In this document: piece by piece, positions 42,903 through 51,586 of the stretch | Layout of the letters: every line of letters starts with the position of its first letter | Position numbering within the stretch: position 1 is the first letter of the stretch | Assembly: GCF_003945345.1 (NCBI RefSeq) | Contig: NZ_AP019308.1 | Coordinates: forward strand, 1,178,001 to 1,242,000 | DNA: 64,000 nt | From: Paenibacillus baekrokdamisoli | Lineage (GTDB): Bacteria; Bacillota; Bacilli; Paenibacillales; Paenibacillaceae | Direction: 5' to 3' | Notes under the pieces: model-generated | Database searches by the model: none | What the model saw: the letters and a program-made list of their open reading frames with translations, nothing else | Told to the model about the DNA's origin: nothing | Translations under genes and position numbers: made by a program

Positions 42903-44888
42903 ATGGGTTCGCATGCTAATTATGCCAGATGGATTTGGGTCGAGTTAATTGGGTTTGATAATGAACATAGTGATTATGCGGTTAAAGCCTATATCGATAA
43001 TCTCGGATTTGTTCCTGATGCCCTCTCCTTGCTTTTTTTCACTCCAGAGTTTGTCCATAATCATGAGAATATGGAAATAGAGCGGGCACTACCGCGTGAA
43101 TGCTGTTCCTATACGGCTCGCCCTTATAACAGGGAACGAGCAAGGCAGGCTTGGACCAACCATCAGCTGAGAAATTTAATAGCGGAGCTTCAAAAATATA
43201 ATATCGCGGTGTATTGCAGCTTTTTTAATATCTACGAGTACAATTTTGATGGAGAGAAATTTAGAGGCGACTGGTCAGATAAGCATAGCTATCTCTGTGA
43301 GCGTATGAAGTCAGGGCTGCTGCATGGTTTGTTAAATCCACTGAAGCGCTTTGAGAATCAAACGTATTATGAAGATTTTTTTATAAGCAAGCTGACGCAG
43401 GTATTAACTGATTATGGCTTTAATGGCTATCATGGGGCAGATGGTTATACAAGTGGGCGAATTACACTAGCCGAGGGCGATTATTCAGACGATATGGTAG
43501 GGCAGTTTATAGCCTCAAGGAAATTGGAGTCTATTGCAGAAATCACCGCTTTTTGTGAAGGGCGGCAAGCTGAATTTGAGCAAAGAGCAGAATGGATCTG
43601 GGCGAATCTGCGTGAAGAATGGATAGCTTTCTATGCGGACCGTTGGGAACTGTTTTGGCAAAAGGTCGTAGCTGCCGTTCATCGGGATCATCGCAAGGTC
43701 GTGTTTAATACGGCTTGGACCCGAGATCCGTTTGAGGCCTTATATCGTTACGGAGTGGATTACAGACGAATTGCGAACACCGGCATCGATGGTTTTGTAG
43801 TGGAAACCGTAGGCGCTTCCTTAATCATGGGTGCGGGAGGCGTGGAAATGAATCCGCACTACGATTTCCTCGCTATGCTCATGACGATTAAAGCCTACGT
43901 GCCGAAGGTCGATTTATACTGCTTGAATGCAATTCAAGATACGACTGAGCGATGGGATGCTTTACGGCATGCGCCAACGATTCTGGAACGGGATATTTAT
44001 TCGCTTTCCAATGTATTCTGGATGAATGAAGCTGGCGCGTTAAATCGCTGCTCCACCGGATTCGTCGCCTGTCTCTCAGACGGTATTCATCATCACGAAT
44101 GGAAATGGATCCATAATCGCTGGAATCTTGCCTTTGGCGAGGGTCCGAAACAGATTCTTGGAGCGACAATGATCTGGTCGGATTATGCCTTTAACAATCA
44201 ATTATCTGACTATGTGAGAACTAGAGGCTGGTCGACTCATAAGCTGCTTCATGAGCTGATTTCAAGAGGAGCTCCCATTCATTCGATAGTGAATATTAAA
44301 TTTCTCGAGCAAGCACATGGGGCCATTCTTGTGCCTCATTCACATCTTCTATCCGAAGATGAACGGAGAGCCGTATCCGCTTATAGCAACGGACCTGTAA
44401 TTATGATCGGTCCAGAGCTTAGTGACATTCAAGAAGATCAGCTTAGCTGCGCTGTATACGGCGAGAAGGGTCGCTTAGACCAAAGCTTCACGGCTGATCA
44501 AGAGTTGCTAACAGCGGATGAACTTAAAGATATTAATGATCCAAAATACTGGGTGCACGAGCTCTATTTTCAGAGGATTTCGGATGATTTCTTACAGAAA
44601 TGTGCAAATGTCATTGGCGAGCATACCGGTTCACCACAAATTCTTCAAGGTGCAGCCGTTATAGAGGTAACCGCTTTGCAATTGTCAGACAATTATATTC
44701 GTCTATTCATCGGAAATGATCATGTGAATTACAGCGAAGCCAGAATTGAAATGGGAAAGCGGATTGTGACGATCGCGATTCGTACAGATTTCCCGGGAAC
44801 GCCTGTTATTCCAGAAGGGAAATGCTTTAACGTAAGAGTGCCGGGCAGAGGTATTGTGGTTCTGGATGTCGCAACGGAAACGAATTAA
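42903..44888 (+). CDS. unassigned large TIM-barrel, glycosidase-like protein
   Basis: This 661-aa cytoplasmic protein has no signal peptide or membrane helix. I cannot place it in a named family. The N-terminal two thirds alternate predicted strands and helices, with YGFNGYHGADGYTSG, KVVFNTAWTRDP and GIDGFVVETVGA arranged like the barrel strands of glycoside hydrolases, including a candidate acidic residue (Glu of VVETVG). The part after about residue 430 (AHGAILVPHSHLLSEDERRAV) resembles the Rossmann-like trimerisation domain seen in GH42-type enzymes. Its position between the deacetylase/M24 pair and the ASRT homologue implies processing of the imported saccharide. AAAGGAGAG precedes the ATG. 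Confidence 0.7.
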   Translation: MGSHANYARWIWVELIGFDNEHSDYAVKAYIDNLGFVPDALSLLFFTPEFVHNHENMEIERALPRECCSYTARPYNRERARQAWTNHQLRNLIAELQKYNIAVYCSFFNIYEYNFDGEKFRGDWSDKHSYLCERMKSGLLHGLLNPLKRFENQTYYEDFFISKLTQVLTDYGFNGYHGADGYTSGRITLAEGDYSDDMVGQFIASRKLESIAEITAFCEGRQAEFEQRAEWIWANLREEWIAFYADRWELFWQKVVAAVHRDHRKVVFNTAWTRDPFEALYRYGVDYRRIANTGIDGFVVETVGASLIMGAGGVEMNPHYDFLAMLMTIKAYVPKVDLYCLNAIQDTTERWDALRHAPTILERDIYSLSNVFWMNEAGALNRCSTGFVACLSDGIHHHEWKWIHNRWNLAFGEGPKQILGATMIWSDYAFNNQLSDYVRTRGWSTHKLLHELISRGAPIHSIVNIKFLEQAHGAILVPHSHLLSEDERRAVSAYSNGPVIMIGPELSDIQEDQLSCAVYGEKGRLDQSFTADQELLTADELKDINDPKYWVHELYFQRISDDFLQKCANVIGEHTGSPQILQGAAVIEVTALQLSDNYIRLFIGNDHVNYSEARIEMGKRIVTIAIRTDFPGTPVIPEGKCFNVRVPGRGIVVLDVATETN

Positions 44889-44911
44889 GAAGATTACAGG
44901 AGGGAAGAACA

Positions 44912-45289
44912 ATGGCAAATCACGGTAAAAAAAGCTGGTATATTGTCGATGGGTGGCTGCCGAGCCAAGCAGAATTGCAGAACTCATTCTATGAAGGACA
45001 TGAAGCCGTAATGATTCTAAACTGCCATCCTGTTGATGCGGAGGTCATCATGGATATTTATTATGAGGATAAAGAGCCTATTGAAGGAATCCGCATTCAT
45101 GTTCCGGCCAAAAGAGTGAAGTGTCTCCGGATGGATCACCCTGAGGAAATAGGCGGTATCGCACTGCAGAAGCATGAACAATACTCCTTAAAGATAACAA
45201 GCTCGGTTGAAGTTATCGTGCAATATGGAAGAATGGACGTCACTCAATCAAATCTCGCCTATATCGGAATGATGGGTTATTCAGAATAG
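44912..45289 (+). CDS. sensory rhodopsin transducer (ASRT)-family protein
   Basis: This 125-aa protein aligns by eye along its whole length with the Anabaena sensory rhodopsin transducer family. It has the SWYIVDGWLPS start, HEAVMILNCHPVDAEVIMDIYYEDKEP, the VPAKRVKCLRMD strand and VEVIVQYGRMDVTQSNLAY near the end. No rhodopsin gene is nearby. Members in heterotrophic bacteria sit in carbohydrate gene clusters, and the beta-sandwich has been proposed to bind small sugar-like ligands. Here it may sense or carry the saccharide, or bind DNA as proposed for ASRT. GGAGGGAAG precedes the ATG. Confidence 0.85.
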   Translation: MANHGKKSWYIVDGWLPSQAELQNSFYEGHEAVMILNCHPVDAEVIMDIYYEDKEPIEGIRIHVPAKRVKCLRMDHPEEIGGIALQKHEQYSLKITSSVEVIVQYGRMDVTQSNLAYIGMMGYSE

Positions 45290-45308
45290 AAAAGGAGATG
45301 AATCGTAG

Positions 45309-48300
45309 ATGAGGAAAATGTACGGGTTTGTTTTAGGCGTTATGGTGCTCACAGCTTTAATGCTATTTGGTTCAAAGGTTAGTTATGCAGCGAATGTTGC
45401 CGTACAGGATACCGATAGCAGCTTCGTCTATTATAACGGGATATCGAGTGCCGCTGATAGTACGACTGCAGATAACTCCAGTGCTAAAATGATGAATAAC
45501 AGCCTTAATTGGAACATTACGTATTTAAAGACTGATTTAAGCCTACTCAAGCCCGGCATATCCTATGATATCTACTTTAAAGTAAAGGTGAAGCATGCGG
45601 CTGCATCTCCAACAGGGGCAGCGTTTAAGCTGGGTGTTTGGGATAACACGAATCTTTCCTATGTACTAGCCGAGAAGGTTATCCCAGCATCCAATACCCA
45701 GAATATGGTGTGGAAAGAATATAGAATCGGTACATTTAAGCCTAATTCCAGTGTTAACCAGTTAGTGTTTTATGTAGCTGGAGCTAATAATATGGCGCAA
45801 GTATCTGAAATCTACGTAGATTCTATTATTTTTAAAGAGCATGCTTCGTATATTATCCAAAATAGCAGCTTTGATTTATATAATGATTCTATTGGCGCTA
45901 CAATTGCGGATGGATTGCCGAGTGATAACAGCGCGGCTGTCTTAAATAACGGTGTGATTCAGGAATGGAATGTCCAGGCGCCAATTGATTCAGCTAAGAT
46001 TGAGGCTGGCGTCCCATACAAAATCGAAATGGTGGTTTATCCTCAATATACGAATTGGGATACATCCACAGGAGATGTATTCGGGTACTTGGTGTATGAC
46101 AACACAGCCGCTGCCTATGCGATTAGTCCAACCGTTGTGAAATCAACGGATTGGCCCGTCAGCTTGAAATTCCCGACTTATTTTGGTGTGACTACAGCAG
46201 CCGTAACACTCGATCCTACCCATACTTATCATGTAGCCTTCTTTAAAGTAAATAATGCTGCCGGCTTCCCTGCGGTAAGAATTGATAAAGTAATCATCGA
46301 GAAAGCGACTATTGATGATAATCCAAGTCAATCTATTTCAGCCTATCCCTATAAAATTTCTCCTTCTAATCAGGATGGAATGAATGACAGTACGCAAATC
46401 ACATATACTTTGCCTTCTACACAAACCATTGATTTGAAGATATACAATACAGCTGACAACTCATTAATAAAAACGTTAACAAATGGAGTCAGTCAGTCGG
46501 GTACGAATACTATCATTTGGGATGGTAAGAACACGGCTGGACAGATCGTTCCAAATGGTTTGTATGTAGCAAAAGTATCCAATTCTACTGGGACTTTATT
46601 CGCGAAAAATATTCAAGTCATAACTGGAATAACTCTAGCAGTTCCGCCAGTGAATACATCAAGTAATTTATTTCCAAGAATTGTATGGTTTGCCGGGGAG
46701 CTAGTGCCTTATTATAGTCCGGCTGCATCAACATATATGAATTCAACCTTCAGTGATATTAAGAATATGAATGCGAATACGGTGGCTATGGTCAATATGT
46801 CCCGTAAAACTCCAGCAGATTATGCGATGTATTTGGATACGGCAAGCACCCATGGGTTAAAAGTGATTGCAATGCCAGATCCCGAATCAGCCTATCTGAA
46901 TGAGGCTCTAGCAAATGATGAAGCAGCCATGTACAGTTATTTAACTGATTTAATTGCACCTATAAGATATAAAAGTGCTCTTCTGAATTATTATTTAAGA
47001 GATGAACCAACAGATGATGCCAAGACAGTGGACAATTTAAAAGATATGAAGCGAATGCTGGAGACTATTGATCCGGTTCACCCCGTATCCCTCGTGTTCG
47101 AGGACATTAAATCGGTATCCAGCCTTTATTCTCAACTAACTCCTTTTTCTTTAATCGAAGATGTTTATCCCGCTAAGGAAGGGGAACCCATTGGGAAATT
47201 TGGCGCAGGCGTTTGGGATTATACCGAGCAAATGGACTATTTCGATTTGCAAATCAGAAAAAACATTAGTAATCCTGCACCCTATTGGAATGTAGTACAA
47301 ACTTTTGGCGGAACCGGCACTAGCTGGAGAATTCCAACCGCTGCAGAACTAAGAGCCATGACCTATTTGGCGATCGGGCATGATGCAAAGGGGACTGGAA
47401 GCTTTATCTACCAATCTCAACAAGGCTGGAAGGGAATAGTAGATAATAATTATAATCATACAGCGGCTTATACAGCCTTTCAAACGCTGTTTGCCGAGAT
47501 ATCATCGATGGAAACTACAGTGAAAAATATGAAAGTTATAGGGAATGCCGCGAGTACAATTGGGGGTGGCCTGGTTGTTAGCGGTGTTACAATAAACGCC
47601 AGTGCGGACGTTACTACTCATATAGATAAGGTAACTGGCGATAAGTATCTTGTAGTGGTCAATCGTGACTGCACGGCCTCGCAAAATGTAACGATAACAA
47701 TTGATCGAGCCAAGCTGGGCATGGATATATCCGCAATCACAAACGTTTATGATAATTCAACTATTTCTTACACCACGAATGCAAGCAATTATCAAATCAT
47801 TAATTTGAATTTTGCTCCTGGTGCGGGAAAACTATTAAAATTGGTGAAGAGCAGTGCATATTATACAGGACAAGATTCATCTTTTAGTATATGGAATGGA
47901 GCGACTATTAATAATGCCGATGTGTCGGCTTCTGATTCAAAAACGGCAATGAAAGTCGTTACGGCAACGAATGGATGGGATTTTCAGTGGTTTTGGGATA
48001 AATCTCAGCTGGTGCCTGGAGTGACCTATCAAATATATGCGGTGGTTAAAATTCGATACGCTAACGATGAGATTACAACCAATCCTTATAGTTCTCCTCC
48101 CTTAACTCCAACAGGAAATGCCATTGAAGCGGGTGTGTATGACGTTACAGCCGGAACTCAAATTGGTACGCCAGTTGCTGTATCAGCAGCCAATATGAAG
48201 AATATGCTTTGGCAAACAATTAAAGTAGGGACATTTATACCGTCACAAACGAATTCGCAATATGTATACATTTCTCCAGCTAATAATATGAGCAACGTAA

Positions 48301-48341
48301 ATGCAGTCTATGTCGATAAATTTTATTTTATACCGGCTTAA
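45309..48341 (+). CDS. secreted multimodular glycosidase-like protein
   Basis: The 1010-aa protein has a signal peptide (ending near SYAA, residue 28). Two beta modules follow (about 28-175 and 178-343), then a FlgD-type Ig domain (about 344-440, SPSNQDGMND...NGLYVAKV). Next is a TIM-barrel-like region (about 453-740, LFPRIVWFAGE, with YLRDEPTDD as candidate active-site loop) and a C-terminal module (about 853-1010) that repeats the first. Modules 1 and 3 share DSSF...WN, LxPGxxYxIY and MLWxxIKVGTF-like blocks; they look like carbohydrate-binding jelly rolls. It has no wall anchor and is probably released to attack an extracellular polysaccharide. Confidence 0.82.
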   Translation: MRKMYGFVLGVMVLTALMLFGSKVSYAANVAVQDTDSSFVYYNGISSAADSTTADNSSAKMMNNSLNWNITYLKTDLSLLKPGISYDIYFKVKVKHAAASPTGAAFKLGVWDNTNLSYVLAEKVIPASNTQNMVWKEYRIGTFKPNSSVNQLVFYVAGANNMAQVSEIYVDSIIFKEHASYIIQNSSFDLYNDSIGATIADGLPSDNSAAVLNNGVIQEWNVQAPIDSAKIEAGVPYKIEMVVYPQYTNWDTSTGDVFGYLVYDNTAAAYAISPTVVKSTDWPVSLKFPTYFGVTTAAVTLDPTHTYHVAFFKVNNAAGFPAVRIDKVIIEKATIDDNPSQSISAYPYKISPSNQDGMNDSTQITYTLPSTQTIDLKIYNTADNSLIKTLTNGVSQSGTNTIIWDGKNTAGQIVPNGLYVAKVSNSTGTLFAKNIQVITGITLAVPPVNTSSNLFPRIVWFAGELVPYYSPAASTYMNSTFSDIKNMNANTVAMVNMSRKTPADYAMYLDTASTHGLKVIAMPDPESAYLNEALANDEAAMYSYLTDLIAPIRYKSALLNYYLRDEPTDDAKTVDNLKDMKRMLETIDPVHPVSLVFEDIKSVSSLYSQLTPFSLIEDVYPAKEGEPIGKFGAGVWDYTEQMDYFDLQIRKNISNPAPYWNVVQTFGGTGTSWRIPTAAELRAMTYLAIGHDAKGTGSFIYQSQQGWKGIVDNNYNHTAAYTAFQTLFAEISSMETTVKNMKVIGNAASTIGGGLVVSGVTINASADVTTHIDKVTGDKYLVVVNRDCTASQNVTITIDRAKLGMDISAITNVYDNSTISYTTNASNYQIINLNFAPGAGKLLKLVKSSAYYTGQDSSFSIWNGATINNADVSASDSKTAMKVVTATNGWDFQWFWDKSQLVPGVTYQIYAVVKIRYANDEITTNPYSSPPLTPTGNAIEAGVYDVTAGTQIGTPVAVSAANMKNMLWQTIKVGTFIPSQTNSQYVYISPANNMSNVNAVYVDKFYFIPA

Positions 48342-48398
48342 ACAGCTGCTCCTTTTGATGAAAAAATTATTGGGTATACCATGCATGCAACCATTTTC

Positions 48399-48443
48399 CG
48401 AATATTTTTATATTACTCCCGAATAAATTCTAACTATGTTGAA
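48399..48443 (+). promoter_or_regulatory. 21-bp-period direct repeat upstream of second saccharide operon
   Basis: CGAATA occurs at 48399 and 48420, again 21 bp apart, in a 30-bp block 26/30 identical to the one at 37662. TTGAAC (48439-48444) may be a -35 element. The shared motif ties both operons to one regulator. Confidence 0.6.
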
Positions 48444-48503
48444 CCTTAGGATGTTATGTTATAGAGGGAGTATGCTTCCAATGTAGTTCGTTTAGGGGGT
48501 TCT

Positions 48504-49802
48504 ATGGGCATACGAAGAAAAGATTATTTCTTGCTGGTATTACTTATTTCTACCTTAATGACCTTTTGCGGATGCTCCTCTAATAAACAACCTTCTGTGC
48601 TGCCGTCTCAGGAAACGGAAACAGCAGGAAACGGAAGCGAGAACGAACCGGTTATGATTCGTTTGGCGACGGCAATGGATCCAGCAAGGCTAGATCCGTA
48701 TAAAAAAATGATTAATTTATGGAATACAGAGCATCCCCATATTCAGGTCGAATTGGAGAATACACCTTATACGGATTACTGGCAGAAGCTGCGAATTATG
48801 ACGGCGTCCAATTCAATGCCTGATGTATGGGTATTTACTCCAGGTGTTGGAGCACATTGGCTGCGGAATGATCAGATCCTTTCATTGGATCCGTTTATTA
48901 AAGATGATCCCACACTTAATCTGCAAGATTTTAATAAAATGATGATTGAATATATGACATACAAGGGAAGTATCTATGGATTTCCCTATGACGTTTCAGC
49001 TCAGGTGTTGTTTTACAACAAAGATCTGTTTGATCAAGCACAGCTGGAATACCCGACGAATCAATGGACTTTTGAGGACGTTCGTAATGCGGCGAAGAAG
49101 TTTGTGAAATTAAAGTCGGATAAAGGACAAGTATACGGATTGTTGTCTACCATTAACGGAGATTGGACAGCGGATTCTTATTATCGCGCTTTTGGAGGAT
49201 CGCTGATTACTGATGATGGAAAAGTAGGGATCAATACTAAAGGTGGAATAGCAGCGCTGCAGTATTTCAAGGACAACATTAAGCTGGGGATTACCCCTAA
49301 GCCAGGGCCGGGTCAATCCTCCCGTCCCATTTGGAACAATGGATTGGCCGCAATGATGGCAGATGGAGGATGGGCAATTCCTTCATTTAAGGATGTAGAT
49401 TTTCATTGGGATATGGTAAGGCTGCCAGCAGGTCCGGCAGGTCAATTCACCACAGGACTAGGTGGAACCTTTGTGATTAGCAAACAAACCAAGTACCCGA
49501 AGGAAGCCTATGAGATTCTCAAGTATTTGACGAGTACGGACAGTCTTAATGAAATTGTGACCAAGACGGAAGCTGGTGTTCCTGGACGTATATCATCATC
49601 AGCAGAATTGACACCAGTTATGAAGAAGTACGCTGACCTGATTAATAATGCAATTCCTTATAATGCTTTGGATGGATCGTTGGAGCTGCAAGACATTTTA
49701 TCGAAGGAAATTGAACAGCTTCTGTATGGCATTAAGACACCAGAAGAGATTGCCCAGTTCATTGAGAAGAATGGAAATAAAGCACTGCAAGCGAAAAATT
49801 AG
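48504..49802 (+). CDS. sugar-binding lipoprotein 2, paralogue linked to a two-component system
   Basis: The 432-aa lipoprotein (lipobox FCGC) is a close paralogue of the protein at 37845, alike along the full mature part (for example WVFTPGVGAHWL against WVFTPGLGSQWL). It has no permease genes of its own; instead it is followed after 26 bp by a YesM-type kinase and its regulator. It may therefore present ligand to the kinase, or serve the same importer under different conditions. GGGGG lies upstream of the ATG. Confidence 0.92.
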   Translation: MGIRRKDYFLLVLLISTLMTFCGCSSNKQPSVLPSQETETAGNGSENEPVMIRLATAMDPARLDPYKKMINLWNTEHPHIQVELENTPYTDYWQKLRIMTASNSMPDVWVFTPGVGAHWLRNDQILSLDPFIKDDPTLNLQDFNKMMIEYMTYKGSIYGFPYDVSAQVLFYNKDLFDQAQLEYPTNQWTFEDVRNAAKKFVKLKSDKGQVYGLLSTINGDWTADSYYRAFGGSLITDDGKVGINTKGGIAALQYFKDNIKLGITPKPGPGQSSRPIWNNGLAAMMADGGWAIPSFKDVDFHWDMVRLPAGPAGQFTTGLGGTFVISKQTKYPKEAYEILKYLTSTDSLNEIVTKTEAGVPGRISSSAELTPVMKKYADLINNAIPYNALDGSLELQDILSKEIEQLLYGIKTPEEIAQFIEKNGNKALQAKN

Positions 49803-49828
49803 CGATCGTATACACGAGGGTGAGCACA

Positions 49829-51586
49829 ATGAAGCTGTCTTCTAGGAGTTTAGTTACACAGATGCTCTTATATTTTTCTTTGCTAGTGTTAACCCCGTTG
49901 ATCATTATCATCCTATTAAGCTATGCCACCTTTACCCGAAGTATGGGAGAAGAAATAAAGAAGTCGATCCAACAATCGATTAATTATGAGGTCGATAAGC
50001 TAGAGGTGTATTATTCAGTTCTTACCGAATTGACCAACAATATCGTGAACTATGAGGAGTTATGGAGGCTTCTTGAAAAGCAAGATTCTATTGCCAAGGA
50101 TGATGATTCGGCAGTGACTGTGAATAAACTTGATATTTCGGAGTCTTTGAGAATTCTGAAGAATTCTCGAAATGACGTGATGGATATTGGTTTATTCACC
50201 AAGTCCGGTGGTGTGTTTCATTCTGTGCTGTATGACTATAATCCGGGCAGTATTTTTCTGAAGGAAAGTAAGCTTTTGCAATCATCTTGGTATCAGGATT
50301 TTAATAATCATGGGCTGGTGAGAGGGATTTATCGTTCTTCTGAAGATCGTATGGTGTTTCTCAGTCGAATCAATAATCCCCGAACATTTACGGATTTTTA
50401 TGGGACACTGATTTATGAACTGGATATAAAGTTCTTTGATCAAATTTTTCAGGAGAATGCTAACCAATATCAATCCTCGATTTATTTGTTTAATGAGCAA
50501 GATGAGCTGATTTATTCTAAGGGAGATGCGATAGCTTCACAGAAACTGCAGGTTATTCGCAGCTCAGACATCGCCGCAATGGCCAAGAATAGCAACAAGT
50601 ATTTAGTAGTAAGTAAACATTCTCATTCAACCAATTGGTCTACTTACGAGGTTGTTCCTTACAAGACAATGATGAAGGATGCTAATTCACTTAGAAATAC
50701 TTCTTTTTTATTGGTTCTTGTCAGTTATTTTGCTGCGGTATGCGTAACATTTTTCTTAGGACATCAAGTGGTAAGACCGCTGAAAAAGCTAATGATAGCC
50801 ATGAGGCAGCTTGGATCCGGCTTCCAAGGCATCACTATGAAAGTAAATGGACCCGTAGAAGTCCAGGAAATTACGAAACGATTTAATACCATGGAGCTGC
50901 AAATTGGCAGGTTGATTACGAATGTTGTGGAGGAACAGCAGAAGGTTCGGGAGGCAGATCTTTCGGCTTTGCAAGCGCAAATTCATCCGCACTTTTTATA
51001 CAATACACTTAATTTAATTGTTTTTCTAGCCCGTAAGAATAAAGTAAATGAAATTCAATCGTTAACGGGTTCCTTGATCGAATTCTTGCAAAATTCACTC
51101 AAGACTAATCGCTTCGTTGACACGATCGCTAATGAGCTTCGGATGATAGAGCATTATGTCCTGCTCCATCAGCATCGCGCGGAAGGAAAGGTTAGCCTAT
51201 TCATCGAGGCGGATCTTGATTTGCTGGGCATCCATATCCCAAAATTTATTCTACAACCATTAGTAGAGAATGCGATTTTCCATGGTATATATCCCAAGGA
51301 TGGACATGGCAGCATTAGAATTGTCGTTCAAAGAATCGGCAATCTATGTGAAATTAGAGTGATTGATGATGGGGTTGGCTTGAATTCGCAGCTTATTCCC
51401 GAACCCCATAAGGGTCTTGGCATGAAAAATGTAAGACAGCGCTTTTTGAATTATTTCTCAGAAGGAAATTCGGGTATGGACGTTGCGAGCAAGCCTGGGA
51501 TAGGAACAGTAATCGTATTATTCTTTCAAATAACACAACTCGGGCAGGTGGTGATGAAAGATGAAGACCGTACTGATCGTGGATGA
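49829..51586 (+). CDS. YesM-type sensor histidine kinase
   Basis: The 585-aa kinase has an N-terminal helix, an extracellular sensor domain (about 35-285, Cache-like), a second membrane helix (about 290-312), a HAMP linker and a HisKA-type domain of the LytS/YesM group. The phosphoacceptor His is in QIHPHFLYN (about residue 385), and the N box is PLVENAIFHGI. ATG 49829 is preceded by GAGGGTGAG; an in-frame GTG lies 9 nt upstream. The 3' end overlaps the regulator gene by 26 bp. It is expected to sense an extracellular saccharide directly or through the adjacent binding protein. Confidence 0.92.
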   Translation: MKLSSRSLVTQMLLYFSLLVLTPLIIIILLSYATFTRSMGEEIKKSIQQSINYEVDKLEVYYSVLTELTNNIVNYEELWRLLEKQDSIAKDDDSAVTVNKLDISESLRILKNSRNDVMDIGLFTKSGGVFHSVLYDYNPGSIFLKESKLLQSSWYQDFNNHGLVRGIYRSSEDRMVFLSRINNPRTFTDFYGTLIYELDIKFFDQIFQENANQYQSSIYLFNEQDELIYSKGDAIASQKLQVIRSSDIAAMAKNSNKYLVVSKHSHSTNWSTYEVVPYKTMMKDANSLRNTSFLLVLVSYFAAVCVTFFLGHQVVRPLKKLMIAMRQLGSGFQGITMKVNGPVEVQEITKRFNTMELQIGRLITNVVEEQQKVREADLSALQAQIHPHFLYNTLNLIVFLARKNKVNEIQSLTGSLIEFLQNSLKTNRFVDTIANELRMIEHYVLLHQHRAEGKVSLFIEADLDLLGIHIPKFILQPLVENAIFHGIYPKDGHGSIRIVVQRIGNLCEIRVIDDGVGLNSQLIPEPHKGLGMKNVRQRFLNYFSEGNSGMDVASKPGIGTVIVLFFQITQLGQVVMKDEDRTDRG

